Positions 51,624-61,492 are shown, counted from the stretch's first letter. The stretch is DNA of 64,000 nucleotides from an uncultured archaeon (GCA_902386135.1 CABMIB010000083.1:1-64000); one strand, 5' to 3'. Numbers and translations are program-made. The notes: generated from the letters alone by a model not told the origin.

Positions 51624-53138
51624 TCAAAATTCATAATCATTCCATAATTCTATTGATAAATCTATAATTCCCATTTTATCTAATATTTTAAGTAAATTAT
51701 AAAAAATCTCTGCATCAATTTGATATTTAAAAAAATTGGTTTTGAAACGAATATCTATCAATGAATATAATATAGTTTTAATAGATATTTTTACAATATT
51801 ATCATCAGAATAAATCGTTGTTTTGCTGTGATATTTGAAATAGAAGCAAACATAATTTCTTATAAACTTTTTTGCACCTTTAGTCAACCATGGTGACTTG
51901 AATTTTCTCAGCGTATGGCTCGACCATCCATCCAAACTGGTAGGTGGCTTGAATCCATTTTTTACAGCATATTCGTACAATGGTGTTCCTGGATAAGGCG
52001 TATAATAGAACACCCTTACCATTAATCTCTCCTCTATCTTCTGGCAATTTGTTATCATGTTAATAGTATCTAGATAGTCATTACCATTGCCTATAGGAAA
52101 TCCTACCATCGTAGAGAATAGCGGGATAATGTCCCATTTTTTTAGCACTCTTACAAATTCATAATTATCTTCAACTGAGGAATGTTTATTAATGATTTTC
52201 TCTAATATTTCACTGTTGCCTGTTTCTGCGCCAATGTATATTCTGGAACACCCACTTTTTTTCAATAAATCCATAAATGAGTCGTCGCACATTTTCAAGA
52301 AAGAGGATGCATGCGCTGAACAATCCCATTTTATATTGATATTGTTTTCTATAAATGCATTTAAAAGAGTTACTGTAAATTTCTTATTTACAAAAAAGTT
52401 GTCATCGTCAAAAGTAACTCCATTTACATTGTATTTTTCCTTAAGATATTTTATCTCCTTGATTATCGAATCGACATTTTTAGGATACCATTTTCTTTTA
52501 AATACTCTAAACACCGAACAAAACGCACAGTTAAATGGGCATCCATGACTGGCAAATAACCCTATAGTTCTATCTGAATGATCAGATTTATAAATGTATT
52601 TATTACAATCGATAAAATCAAAATTTATTTCTGGAAAAGAATTAGGATTTATAAATTCTCGTGAAGCGTTTATTTTAATGCTCCCGTTGTTTTTATAGCC
52701 AATTCCTTTAATCGCACTTACATCTGTTGAATGGCCATCTAAGTATTTTATAAGTTCTTTAAATGTTTCTTCGCCCTGACCTATTACTATGTAGTCGATG
52801 TTACTATTTTCAAGCGTCTGTTCAGGTTCTAAAGTAGGATGCCACCCGCCCCAGACAATAGATACATTTCTGTTTTTTTCTTTTATTTTTTTTGAGATGG
52901 TTAGAGCAGAGTGAATTTGATATCCTGTAAATACAGTGATGCCTATACATAGGGCTTTGTCTGACTGGCTAATAATTAAGTCCAAATCAAATCCCGCGTC
53001 CCTTTCATCAAATATTTCAACTTCGTAATCTTGGTAAATATTTCGTGCAATATAAAGTAATGAAAAAGGGACTCTGCCAACCATCTGTGAAGATTCCGAA
53101 GGCCATGCTTTTGGGAATATAAGGATTATTTTATTCAA
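51624..53138 (-). CDS. B12-binding radical SAM protein
   Basis: A 504-residue protein. The N-terminal cobalamin-binding-like domain (about 1-150) has CIGITVFTGYQIHSALTISK and VWGGWHPTLEP. The radical SAM domain has the cluster motif C-P-F-N-C-A-F-C near residue 200, GVTFDDDNFFV and a C-terminal extension of about 150 residues. Such enzymes methylate unreactive carbons or rearrange sugars or lipids in anaerobes. Its place in the sugar operon suggests C-methylation or another modification of the glycan or its lipid carrier (inference). AT-rich but intact. Confidence 0.9.
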   Translation of the reverse strand: MNKIILIFPKAWPSESSQMVGRVPFSLLYIARNIYQDYEVEIFDERDAGFDLDLIISQSDKALCIGITVFTGYQIHSALTISKKIKEKNRNVSIVWGGWHPTLEPEQTLENSNIDYIVIGQGEETFKELIKYLDGHSTDVSAIKGIGYKNNGSIKINASREFINPNSFPEINFDFIDCNKYIYKSDHSDRTIGLFASHGCPFNCAFCSVFRVFKRKWYPKNVDSIIKEIKYLKEKYNVNGVTFDDDNFFVNKKFTVTLLNAFIENNINIKWDCSAHASSFLKMCDDSFMDLLKKSGCSRIYIGAETGNSEILEKIINKHSSVEDNYEFVRVLKKWDIIPLFSTMVGFPIGNGNDYLDTINMITNCQKIEERLMVRVFYYTPYPGTPLYEYAVKNGFKPPTSLDGWSSHTLRKFKSPWLTKGAKKFIRNYVCFYFKYHSKTTIYSDDNIVKISIKTILYSLIDIRFKTNFFKYQIDAEIFYNLLKILDKMGIIDLSIELWNDYEF

Positions 53139-53186
53139 TCAGTTTTTCTCCTTTTAAATGCTATCTTATCGATTAAACTAAAAGTC

Positions 53187-54155
53187 TTAATTAAATATAT
53201 CATTATTATCAAATATTATAGATTTCCACCACCAATCATTTTCAGTATACCATTTTACCGTATATCTGAGAGCATCTTCAAACTTATATTGCGGTGACCA
53301 GCCAAGATTTTTAATTTTTTCGCAATTTAAAGAGTATCTGAAATCGTGCCCCGGTCTATCTTTTACATATTTTATCAAATTTTTTGATATCTTTAATTCC
53401 ATGAGAATCTGATTTGCAATCTCTATATTTGTTTTTTCATTTCCTGCTCCAATATTGTATATCTCTCCCGTCTTTCCTTTTCTAAATACATAATCTATTC
53501 CAGCGCAGTTGTCTTTCACATAAATCCAATCTCTGACATTTAAGCCGTTTCCATAAATCGGTAGCGCCTTATCATGTAATGCTTTAAGAATCAAGACAGG
53601 TATTAATTTTTCAGGATATTGATAAGGGCCAAAATTATTTGAGCTTCGAGTGATCAAAACTGGCAAATTATATGTTTTAAAAAAGGCACCGACCAGTAAA
53701 TCTGCCCCTGCTTTGCTTGCAGAATATGGGGATGAAGGATCTAAAAGATCATCTTCATGAAAAGAATCTTTTACAGTGCTTCCATATACCTCATCCGTGC
53801 TTATTTGAATATACCTCCTGATATCATTTTTTCTGGCAAACTCCAGAAGATTATAAGTTCCAAGGACATCAGTTTTAACGAAAACATCTGCACTCTTAAT
53901 CGAGCGATCAACATGTGTTTCTGCTGCAAAGTTGAAGATTATATCGCATTTTCCAGCTTTTGCTATATCTTGGGCATTACAGATGTCCCCTTTAATAAAG
54001 ATAATCTTATCCATCACATCTTTCAAGTTTTCTAATTTTCCAGCATATGTCAGTTTATCCAGAACAACTAATCTCTCATCAGGATATTTATCTAACAGAT
54101 AGTGAACGAAATTACTGCCTATGAATCCAGAGCCGCCAGTTATTAAAATTTTCAT
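53187..54155 (-). CDS. rfbB: dTDP-glucose 4,6-dehydratase
   Basis: A 322-residue extended SDR. GGSGFIGSNFVHYLLD near the start binds NAD. STDEVYGS (about 116-123) and YSASKAGADL (catalytic Tyr/Lys, about 142-151) and RDWIYVKDNC complete the family set. It converts dTDP-glucose to dTDP-4-keto-6-deoxyglucose. An ATG at 54167 opens the same frame and overlaps the RmlC-like gene by 8 bp. The ATG at 54155 (MKILITGGSG) fits the family and has GGATGA upstream. Last rml gene of the operon rmlA-rmlC-rmlB. Confidence 0.95.
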   Translation of the reverse strand: MKILITGGSGFIGSNFVHYLLDKYPDERLVVLDKLTYAGKLENLKDVMDKIIFIKGDICNAQDIAKAGKCDIIFNFAAETHVDRSIKSADVFVKTDVLGTYNLLEFARKNDIRRYIQISTDEVYGSTVKDSFHEDDLLDPSSPYSASKAGADLLVGAFFKTYNLPVLITRSSNNFGPYQYPEKLIPVLILKALHDKALPIYGNGLNVRDWIYVKDNCAGIDYVFRKGKTGEIYNIGAGNEKTNIEIANQILMELKISKNLIKYVKDRPGHDFRYSLNCEKIKNLGWSPQYKFEDALRYTVKWYTENDWWWKSIIFDNNDIFN

Positions 54156-54159
54156 TCTT

Positions 54160-54627
54160 TCATCCATGTTTCTTTCCAGGGGTTAATACCCAGTCATATG
54201 GGATTTCTGCTGTATCTGGTGGCAACCTATATTCATCCGGCTCCTCATATCTATAAGGTTCTGTGGGGATGTTTACCACTATAGATTCTTCTTGGGAGAT
54301 ACATTTCCAACCATGATATACTTCTTTCGGAATTGAAATAAGCATAGAATTGTGGTCTCCAATAAAAAATTCGTTTATTTTTCCATTTGTATTTGAATTT
54401 TGTCTTGAATCGTATAGAACAATTTTTATCATGCCTTTTAAACAGCACACATTATCTGTCTGCTTCTTGTGGAAGTGCCAAGCTTTTACCACTCCAGGAT
54501 AATTAACCGTAATATAGACCTGCCCGAATTTTTGAAACATGTCATCATCACAACGCAAAATCTCCATCAAGCGGCCTCTTTCATCAGGTAAGACTTTAAG
54601 CTTTTTTATTTTCACTCCATCTATCAT
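54160..54627 (-). CDS. rfbC: dTDP-4-dehydrorhamnose 3,5-epimerase-like cupin
   Basis: A 155-residue RmlC-family cupin, shorter than classic RmlC (about 180). ERGRLMEILRCDD near 16-28, VVKAWHFHKKQTDNV (catalytic-type His near 51-53) and PKEVYHGW near 100 are seen. The C-terminal PYRYEEPDEYRLPPDTAEIP is typical of the archaeal/bacterial 'RmlC family' variants. As rmlD is absent and a DegT aminotransferase is present, it may be a keto-sugar isomerase rather than a true rhamnose epimerase. It overlaps rmlA by 4 bp and rmlB by a few bases. Confidence 0.82.
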   Translation of the reverse strand: MIDGVKIKKLKVLPDERGRLMEILRCDDDMFQKFGQVYITVNYPGVVKAWHFHKKQTDNVCCLKGMIKIVLYDSRQNSNTNGKINEFFIGDHNSMLISIPKEVYHGWKCISQEESIVVNIPTEPYRYEEPDEYRLPPDTAEIPYDWVLTPGKKHG

Positions 54628-55685
54628 ATTCCCACCTTTGAATTGTCACCTATAATAAACTTTTTTCCTCCAGACAAGTGGTCGCTCTTTTCGATGCAAA
54701 CTTCTTTTCCAATCAAACTTTCAACAATTTTTCCAGCATCTATTATCTTTGTTCCTTCTAGAATAATGGAATCTTCAACATTCGTATTTATAATCTGACC
54801 ATTATCACCAATACTCGTGTTTGGTCCTATATAAGAACCGGATATTGTACAATCTTTTCCAATAATTACTGGTCCAATTATTGTAGATTCTTCTTTGATT
54901 ATTGTTTTCTCTCCAATACTTACTTTACCTTTTATTTTGCTATTTATCATTTTCCCTTTGTTTTCTGTTTTAAGGTTATCTAAAATTAAGCGATTTGCTT
55001 CAAGGATTGCTTCAGGAGTTCCTGTATCCTTCCACCATCCATTTACCATATCATATCTTACTTGATAACCACTTTCAATCAACCAGTGCAGTGCATCTGT
55101 GATTTCCAGTTCTCCTCGCCAAGATGGTTTAATATCATCGATTGCTTTAAATATAATCGATGTTAATCCATAAATACCCACAATTGATAAGTTAGATGGT
55201 GGTTTTTTTGGTTTTTCAATTAATTTGATAATAATTTTTTTCTGCTCATCTACCAGAGCAACCCCATATTGCTCAGGATTTTCAACCCTTGTTAAAAGTA
55301 AACTCGCTTCAACATCTGAATTAACAAAATCTTCAACAAAATTTTTTATACCACCTTTTAATAAATTATCTCCAAGATACATAACAAATTTATCCTTGCC
55401 TATAAACTCTTCAGAAATTTTAACAGCATGTGCCAATCCCAGCGGGGCTTCCTGATAAATAAATTCGATATCAGCATCCCAATTAACAGATCTAACAGTA
55501 TCTATTACCAGTTCCTTGTTTGGACCCACAATAATTCCAATTTTTTTTATGCCAGCATTAATCAAATCCTCAATACAATAAAATAGTATGGGTTTGTTTG
55601 CTACGGGAATCAACTGCTTTTGCTGAGAATAAGTTATTGGTCTTAACCGTGTTCCATGCCCGCCTGATAATATTAGTCCTTTCAT
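54624..55685 (-). CDS. rfbA: Glucose-1-phosphate thymidylyltransferase, long form
   Basis: A 353-residue protein. The nucleotidyltransferase domain (1-240) starts MKGLILSGGHGTRLRPITYS and has QEAPLGLAHAV and YLGDNLL. A left-handed beta-helix of hexapeptide-like repeats (KGKVSIGEKTIIKEESTIIG...) forms the C-terminal 100 residues, as in archaeal long RmlA/GlmU-like enzymes. It makes dTDP-glucose (or a UDP sugar). The frame opens at ATG 55727 with a fair ribosome binding site, but the ATG at 55685 gives the family N-terminus. Overlaps the RmlC-like gene by 4 bp. Confidence 0.92.
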   Translation of the reverse strand: MKGLILSGGHGTRLRPITYSQQKQLIPVANKPILFYCIEDLINAGIKKIGIIVGPNKELVIDTVRSVNWDADIEFIYQEAPLGLAHAVKISEEFIGKDKFVMYLGDNLLKGGIKNFVEDFVNSDVEASLLLTRVENPEQYGVALVDEQKKIIIKLIEKPKKPPSNLSIVGIYGLTSIIFKAIDDIKPSWRGELEITDALHWLIESGYQVRYDMVNGWWKDTGTPEAILEANRLILDNLKTENKGKMINSKIKGKVSIGEKTIIKEESTIIGPVIIGKDCTISGSYIGPNTSIGDNGQIINTNVEDSIILEGTKIIDAGKIVESLIGKEVCIEKSDHLSGGKKFIIGDNSKVGI

Positions 55686-55737
55686 TTTTCCTATTTTTAT
55701 AGACGCTTCTGATGGTGCTTTCAACATATATATCCTT

Positions 55738-57018
55738 TTAAAGTATGCGACTTAGTTTAAGAAGAACTGCTGTATTTATAGCGTAGGAAACATTGAAGGC
55801 TATCACACCTCCAACAAGTCCAACCCTAGGTATCAGTAAAAAATTTAAAACAAGGTTAATCACACCTACTATTATTGCAGCTATCGACATGATTTTCATT
55901 CCCTCTGCACCGGCTGAGCTTATCAGCCATGAATAAATGCTGGTTATGCATGCCAGTATCCCTCCAATACCAAAAAGAAATGCAAGTTTTATATCAAATG
56001 GATACGCATTTCCATATAACTTCAAAATTATAAATTCAAAAAAAATAGTAGCTGGTAATCCAAATACAATTAAATAAAATATACTTTTATTTATTCTATT
56101 TAATATCACTTTTTTATCTTTATATCTGCATGCTAGAGGGAAAAAAACTGCAACAAACATACCGATAAATAACCCTACAAGATTTATCGATGCAAAGTAA
56201 TACGATCTGTAAATTCCAATATCGGCAGTTGTCAGATATTTGTATATAATAATTTTATCTATATTTGAATAAAAAACAGATGCCAATCCTCCCAGACTCG
56301 CGTAAGAACCGTACCGTACCAATTTTTTTGCCCAATATATCTTGAAATTAAATTTTATATGGTTTTTTATGGAATATATCATAATAAACCCTGTAATCCC
56401 AAGAGCGATATACATCGAAATCAATGCTGATTTAAAAGAAACGAAATTCGTAAAGAAAAACAAAAAAAATATCAATAACAGGATAATATTAGGTATTGGC
56501 TGAAAACATGCATATTCTTTCATTTTATGTAAACTTCTAAGAGTACCTGTTGCAAACGCGCTGACTACCGATAGGACTGCAAATATAATAGCCAGATATA
56601 ACATATTCGTTGAAATGGAGAAAATCTCTGAGATTCGAGATGAGAATATATAATAAATTAAAATAGAAATTAATGTAAAAATAATTACTAGAATAATCGT
56701 AGTGCTTATTATTGTTGACTGACTTTCAAATTCATTCTGTTCGGCAGTATAGGTAATCATAGCTGTATCGATCCCTAACATCATTGGAACAAGCAAAAAC
56801 ATTGCAACAGTCTGAATGAGGGTAAACTCCCCATATTCCCCTGGGCCAAGAACCCGCCCTGCGAAGATGTTAAAAATAGTAGACAATATGGCTGCTATGC
56901 CTGATGCAACTACAATGTAGGATAAATTTTTTATGAGTCCTTTTGCATCTTCCCCCATCTTCTCATGAAATATCCTCTCATAAGAAAAACGGACTAAATT
57001 TAGTGCAATATCCTTCAT
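55738..57018 (-). CDS. Polysaccharide flippase (Wzx/MATE-like, RfbX family)
   Basis: A 426-residue membrane protein with about 12-14 hydrophobic helices and the N-terminal VASGIAAILSTIFNIFAGRVLGPGEYGEF segment (key part FAGRVLGPGEYGEF, about 52-65), typical of oligosaccharide flippases of the MVF/MOP superfamily. It would move lipid-linked sugars from the inner to the outer face of the membrane, supplying AglB. Adjacent to rmlA, 10 bp before its longer frame, in the same direction. AT-rich, intact. Confidence 0.9.
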   Translation of the reverse strand: MKDIALNLVRFSYERIFHEKMGEDAKGLIKNLSYIVVASGIAAILSTIFNIFAGRVLGPGEYGEFTLIQTVAMFLLVPMMLGIDTAMITYTAEQNEFESQSTIISTTIILVIIFTLISILIYYIFSSRISEIFSISTNMLYLAIIFAVLSVVSAFATGTLRSLHKMKEYACFQPIPNIILLLIFFLFFFTNFVSFKSALISMYIALGITGFIMIYSIKNHIKFNFKIYWAKKLVRYGSYASLGGLASVFYSNIDKIIIYKYLTTADIGIYRSYYFASINLVGLFIGMFVAVFFPLACRYKDKKVILNRINKSIFYLIVFGLPATIFFEFIILKLYGNAYPFDIKLAFLFGIGGILACITSIYSWLISSAGAEGMKIMSIAAIIVGVINLVLNFLLIPRVGLVGGVIAFNVSYAINTAVLLKLSRIL

Positions 57019-57071
57019 TTATTTCCTTCTCAATAATGCCATAATTTGAAAAATCTTTGAATTAGCTTGAG

Positions 57072-58160
57072 TCATTTTAAAGGCTTGCCATCTTTGGAAT
57101 AGATTATCCCATCAGTTATCATTCCTTTTTTAGCATTTTCAAGGGTATTATAGAGAATATTAGAATATTTATAACATCTTATTGCTTTTTTAAATCCTGC
57201 TGCTGCAATCTTTTTCCGTTCTTCTCCATGCTCGAGATAATACTTGATAAGTCCTATAGCTTCCTCAATTGTATCATATCCAATAATCTCTTTTCCTGGT
57301 TCAAAAATTTCATATAAAATATCCGCACAATCGCATATCTGCATAACACCATTCATAGGGAGCTGATACAATCTACCATTGCCTAATTCACCGCTCAGAT
57401 GCATATTAATGCCAATTTTTGTATTTTGATATGTGCTAACAAATGAACCTACAGGAAGTGGTTTTACCCATACCCATTTACCTTTCAAAAGATAATATCC
57501 CCAAAATTTCACTCCCCAATGACCGTAAAGTCTAAATTTATCGCCAAAAGCTTTTTTAAGTTGCAAAAGCGCATTAACCTTCTCTCTATAAAAAGCTCCT
57601 ACATATAAAATATCTATCTGTCGTTCTTTATTAAAAATATCTTCTTCTGTCAAGTCTGGATTATAAAGACCATCTATAACTCCATAGGGAGTCCACGTAG
57701 CTCTTTTAGCTCCCCATTCGATGAGCTTATCTGTCATTTTAACGGGTATATCTTTATGATAGCGAACATTGACACAAGTGACATGGTCAAAAGCCCATAA
57801 ATAAGGAACAGTTCTTGCGTACGAGGAGTCGGGATCATCCGAGGACATGAGAACCTTATAGACATCTAAATTTTTTAAGAATTCTGGATGATATATATTG
57901 TCTCCCAAGACAAGAAGAATATCCACTTTTTTAGAATTAATCAGTTTTTTCAATTCATCGTATGTCTTCAAAAGATTTTTATCCTTATTCCGGTACAGAT
58001 AATCCAGCATATTAGCATTTTCAATTATCGTACCCAAATTTTCTCTATGGTTAAAAAAAATAAATTCATACTCCTCATTACTCATTTTTTTAAAACTGCT
58101 GTCGTTGTACGTTTCTTTATTAAAATTTCTCAACCCAACTGAATAAATAATCTTAAGCAT
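57072..58160 (-). CDS. CgeB-like glycosyltransferase
   Basis: A 362-residue protein of the CgeB/glycosyl-transferase-1-2 type. The N-terminal half is variable (DYLYRNKDKNLLKTYDELKK). The C-terminal half has DILYVGAFYREKVNALLQLK (about 189-208), LSGELGNGRLYQLPMNGVMQI and EIIGYDTIEEAIGLIKYYLEH, the usual signature of this family. It should transfer a sugar to the growing glycan. Lies in line with the flippase (53-bp gap) and the epimerase gene (29-bp gap) on the same strand. Confidence 0.84.
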   Translation of the reverse strand: MLKIIYSVGLRNFNKETYNDSSFKKMSNEEYEFIFFNHRENLGTIIENANMLDYLYRNKDKNLLKTYDELKKLINSKKVDILLVLGDNIYHPEFLKNLDVYKVLMSSDDPDSSYARTVPYLWAFDHVTCVNVRYHKDIPVKMTDKLIEWGAKRATWTPYGVIDGLYNPDLTEEDIFNKERQIDILYVGAFYREKVNALLQLKKAFGDKFRLYGHWGVKFWGYYLLKGKWVWVKPLPVGSFVSTYQNTKIGINMHLSGELGNGRLYQLPMNGVMQICDCADILYEIFEPGKEIIGYDTIEEAIGLIKYYLEHGEERKKIAAAGFKKAIRCYKYSNILYNTLENAKKGMITDGIIYSKDGKPLK

Positions 58161-58189
58161 ACTTAACCTTTTTTTTCTGTAAACACTTA

Positions 58190-59152
58190 CTATTTCCTAA
58201 CCTGGTCTAGAATCCATTCATAAGTTTTCTTTAAACCATTCTCTAAAGAAACCTGCGGCTCCCATTTAAGAACCTCCCGCAATTTTGTATTATCACTATT
58301 TCTCCCCCTCACCCCTTGAGGCGCCAAAAGATTATATTTCTTTTTTACATTCTTACCTGATATTTTAATAATAATATCAGCAAGGCCATCAATCGACACA
58401 AGCCTATCTGAGCCTATATTTAACGGTTTATCATAATCGGATTCCATTAGCATGATAGTACCTTTCACGCAGTCATCTATATAGCAATATGACCGTGTTT
58501 GTTTCCCATCACCCCAGATTTCAATTACACCGGGATTGGAAGCTTCAGCCACCTTCCTACAAAGTGCAGCAGGAGATTTCTCTCTTCCTCCTTTCCATGT
58601 ACCTTCGGGACCATAGATATTATGATATCTTACAATTCTTACTTCCAGGCCATAATCCTTTTTATATGCCTCAGCCATTTTTTCTGTAAATAGTTTCTCC
58701 CATCCATAAAAGTTATCGGGATCTGCCGGATAAGCATCATCTTCTTTAAGAGCAGTAACATTTGGATCTGTCTGGCGGTACGTAGGATAAATACACGCTG
58801 AAGACGAATAGAACAGTCTCTCAACTTTATTGATATGCGATGCCTGAAGCATATGCGCGTTTATTAATACGTTATCATGCATCACTTCTGCCCCTACCTC
58901 TGTAATAAACCCAATGCCACCCATATTTGCTGCAAGGTTAAAAACATAGTCAATATCTTTGGTGGCTTTGATACAATTTTCCCATACCCTTAAGTCGAGA
59001 GTATCTTTTTCAGAATAGTATGGTTCTTCTATATAATTATCCCATTTTATATCTACAGCTCTTACAAAATTGCCTTTTTGATAAAGTTCTCTCGACAAAT
59101 GGCTTCCTATAAATCCTCCAGCTCCTGTTACTAAAACCCTTTTACTTTCCAT
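58190..59152 (-). CDS. NAD-dependent sugar epimerase (GDP-mannose 3,5-epimerase-like)
   Basis: A 320-residue extended SDR with VTGAGGFIGSHLSRELYQKG at the N-terminus, FYSSSACIYPTYRQ (about 114-127), YGWEKLFTE (catalytic Tyr/Lys) and the C-terminal GVRGRNSDNTKLREVL. The last is a good hallmark of the GDP-mannose 3,5-epimerase group, although the exact nucleotide sugar is not certain. It makes a precursor sugar for the glycan. Flanked by the CgeB-like GT and, after 126 bp, the FkbM gene. Confidence 0.88.
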   Translation of the reverse strand: MESKRVLVTGAGGFIGSHLSRELYQKGNFVRAVDIKWDNYIEEPYYSEKDTLDLRVWENCIKATKDIDYVFNLAANMGGIGFITEVGAEVMHDNVLINAHMLQASHINKVERLFYSSSACIYPTYRQTDPNVTALKEDDAYPADPDNFYGWEKLFTEKMAEAYKKDYGLEVRIVRYHNIYGPEGTWKGGREKSPAALCRKVAEASNPGVIEIWGDGKQTRSYCYIDDCVKGTIMLMESDYDKPLNIGSDRLVSIDGLADIIIKISGKNVKKKYNLLAPQGVRGRNSDNTKLREVLKWEPQVSLENGLKKTYEWILDQVRK

Positions 59153-59278
59153 GTTAATCCTCTTATAACTTCCAGCAATTATAATCTAATTTTTCTGTTA
59201 CTTACTCTTTATTGAATATTTACTTTTTGATAAACTGAACTTATCCTTATGTCAAGGCTTTTTTGTTATTTCAAAATC

Positions 59279-60121
59279 CTATAACGTCTCATATTTGCAC
59301 AAAACATTAATTGTTCCATCTTTTGGTATCGAATTAATCATGGCATCGCTATTCTGGAAACGATTTAAGTTGTTTTCGGAATAGAATTTATACCCAATGC
59401 CTGTAAGTGTATTTACTAAATCATGTATGTTATCTCCAGCACCTTGAAGCGAGTATACTCCCAGTTCCATTAGTAATAATGGCTTATCTCGCTTAAGCGT
59501 GGCTAGTCCTCCGCTAATCACTTTGTATTCATAGCCATCAACATCTAATTTTATAAAATCAACTTTATCTATATTATGCATTATAATATATTCATCCAGA
59601 GTGATAAAATCAATAATTTCCTTATTGTTTGGACCTTGTGAAGTTCCATCTAAAGTCCAACTAGTCCGAAAATAGATATCTTGTGAAGTCTGGATAACGT
59701 TTGATAATGCAATTTTTTCTAATTTAATATTATTAAAATCATTTAATTCTATGTTTCGCTTAAGCTTTGAATATGCCCATGACATCGGTTCAAACGAAAT
59801 TACTTTCCCCCTACCGACTAATTTTGCGAACAGAAGCGTGTGGCAGCCGATGTTCGCTCCGATGTCTAAAACAGTCATACCTTCCCTAACATGTTTTTTG
59901 ATAACTGCTGTCGTCATAGGTTCAAAACAACCTTCATAATATATTGAGCTATCTATTATTTCTGTCAGGTCAAGTTGATATTTAATTCCATCAACTTCAG
60001 CTATAACAGTTTTATTTTTGTTGCGTGATTTATATATCTTATACAATTTATTCAAAGGTCTATTAAGTGGTTTAACAGGTAATTTTCGATAAATACTAAT
60101 CAAATCTGGCAGGATTTGCAT
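59279..60121 (-). CDS. FkbM-family methyltransferase
   Basis: A 280-residue protein with MTVLDIGANIGCHTLLFAKL (about residues 88-107; motif I), SFEPMSWAYSKLKRNIELND (motif II) and VDFIKLDVDGYEYKVISGG, the classic FkbM trio. FkbM proteins O-methylate sugars or polyketides. Position in this locus supports sugar methylation. The frame is intact and AT-rich. It follows the UDP-sugar dehydrogenase gene by 30 bp. Confidence 0.9.
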   Translation of the reverse strand: MQILPDLISIYRKLPVKPLNRPLNKLYKIYKSRNKNKTVIAEVDGIKYQLDLTEIIDSSIYYEGCFEPMTTAVIKKHVREGMTVLDIGANIGCHTLLFAKLVGRGKVISFEPMSWAYSKLKRNIELNDFNNIKLEKIALSNVIQTSQDIYFRTSWTLDGTSQGPNNKEIIDFITLDEYIIMHNIDKVDFIKLDVDGYEYKVISGGLATLKRDKPLLLMELGVYSLQGAGDNIHDLVNTLTGIGYKFYSENNLNRFQNSDAMINSIPKDGTINVLCKYETL

Positions 60122-60151
60122 ATCAATTAACCCCTGAGTATACTATAGTCT

Positions 60152-61492
60152 TTATCTCTTATTCGCCGCCCCGATGCCGCGGTAAGTGAACCCAAGCCCG
60201 ATTGCCCCGTCCTTCTCAAACACGCGCCTGCCATCGATCAGTATAGGGGTGCGCATGAGTTCCTTTGCCCTTTGCAGTTCGAGTTCCCTGAACTCCCTGT
60301 GCGCTGTCATCAGCACCATGGCATCCGCGCCGTCAAGAGCGCTGTAAACATCCTTTTCCACTTCTCCGTACTTTTGCAGGTATTCGCTCTCTATATACGG
60401 ATCAACGATATGGATTCTGGCATCTCTCCTTTCCAGTTCTTCCACAAAGATCTCAACCGGGCTCTCCCTCGGGTCGCCAACATTCTCTTTATACGAGAAA
60501 CCGAGCACAACAACTTTTGAATTTTTCACAGACTTTTCACGTTCATTGAGAGCATCCACCAGCAGCTCGAACACGTGCACGGGCATATAATCATTTATCG
60601 CCCTCCCTGCTGTGATAACTTTTGAGTGGTATCCCAGTTCCTCTGCTTTTTTCACCAGGTAATACGGATCAACAGGCAGGCAGTGCCCGCCGACCCCTGC
60701 GCCGGGATAGTAAACGTTGAAGTTCCACTTGGTAGATGCGGCTTTTATCACATCCATGACATCGATGTTCATCCTCTCGAAAATAAGCGCCAACTCGTTC
60801 ATCAAAGCGATGTTCAGATCCCTCTGGATGTTTTCTATTACCTTGGCAGCCTCTGCTGTCTTGATATCCTTCACCAGGAACACATCCTTAACGATATGCC
60901 TATACAATTGCTTTGTAGTTTCGCCCCATTGCGGCGTTATGCCCCCGATAACCCTCACGACATCGCCGATAGTATGCTTGCTGTCTCCAGGATTGTATCT
61001 CTCAGGGCAGTGCGCAAGTCCGAAATCAACCCCTGCTTTCAATCCTGATTCTTCAAGCAAGGGATTGAGAACGTCCTCGGTAACGCCGGGATATACTGTG
61101 GACTCAAGGACCACAAGCTTATTCTTCCCCAGTCCCTTCGCGATATCCTCCCCGGAAGAGATGACGGGTATCAGGTCGGGTCTTTTATCAGGCGTCACAG
61201 GCGTGGGCACAATAATAAGGATCGCATCGCTTTTTCGTGTAGCTTCTGCGGTATCGGAAGTAGCGGTCAGTTTTTTATCCTGGACTACTTTTTTTACTCT
61301 CTCGTCAAGGTTCAGATCCTTTAAATGGCAGCCGCCCCTGTTGATAAGGTCAACGACCTGTTTTTTCTTATCCGCTCCTATGACCCTGAAACCCTTTTCG
61401 GCGAAACTTACTGCTGTTGGGAGGCCAACATACCCAAGTCCAATTATACAAACTACGGCAGATTTATTATTGAACTTTTCAGATAATTCCAT
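60152..61492 (-). CDS. wecC: UDP-N-acetyl-D-mannosaminuronate dehydrogenase-type nucleotide-sugar dehydrogenase
   Basis: A 446-residue UDP-sugar dehydrogenase: Rossmann GLGYVGLPTAVSFAEKGF (about 18-35), LESTVYPGVTE, HCPERYNPGD and catalytic C271 in GVGGHCLPVDPYY. The sequence fits the UDP-ManNAc/UDP-GlcNAc 6-dehydrogenase branch rather than UDP-glucose dehydrogenase, so it makes a 2-acetamido-uronic acid. This may be amidated by the asparagine-synthase-like enzyme (inference). It overlaps the GalE-like gene by 14 bp. Higher GC than the AT-rich genes to its left. Confidence 0.92.
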   Translation of the reverse strand: MELSEKFNNKSAVVCIIGLGYVGLPTAVSFAEKGFRVIGADKKKQVVDLINRGGCHLKDLNLDERVKKVVQDKKLTATSDTAEATRKSDAILIIVPTPVTPDKRPDLIPVISSGEDIAKGLGKNKLVVLESTVYPGVTEDVLNPLLEESGLKAGVDFGLAHCPERYNPGDSKHTIGDVVRVIGGITPQWGETTKQLYRHIVKDVFLVKDIKTAEAAKVIENIQRDLNIALMNELALIFERMNIDVMDVIKAASTKWNFNVYYPGAGVGGHCLPVDPYYLVKKAEELGYHSKVITAGRAINDYMPVHVFELLVDALNEREKSVKNSKVVVLGFSYKENVGDPRESPVEIFVEELERRDARIHIVDPYIESEYLQKYGEVEKDVYSALDGADAMVLMTAHREFRELELQRAKELMRTPILIDGRRVFEKDGAIGLGFTYRGIGAANKR

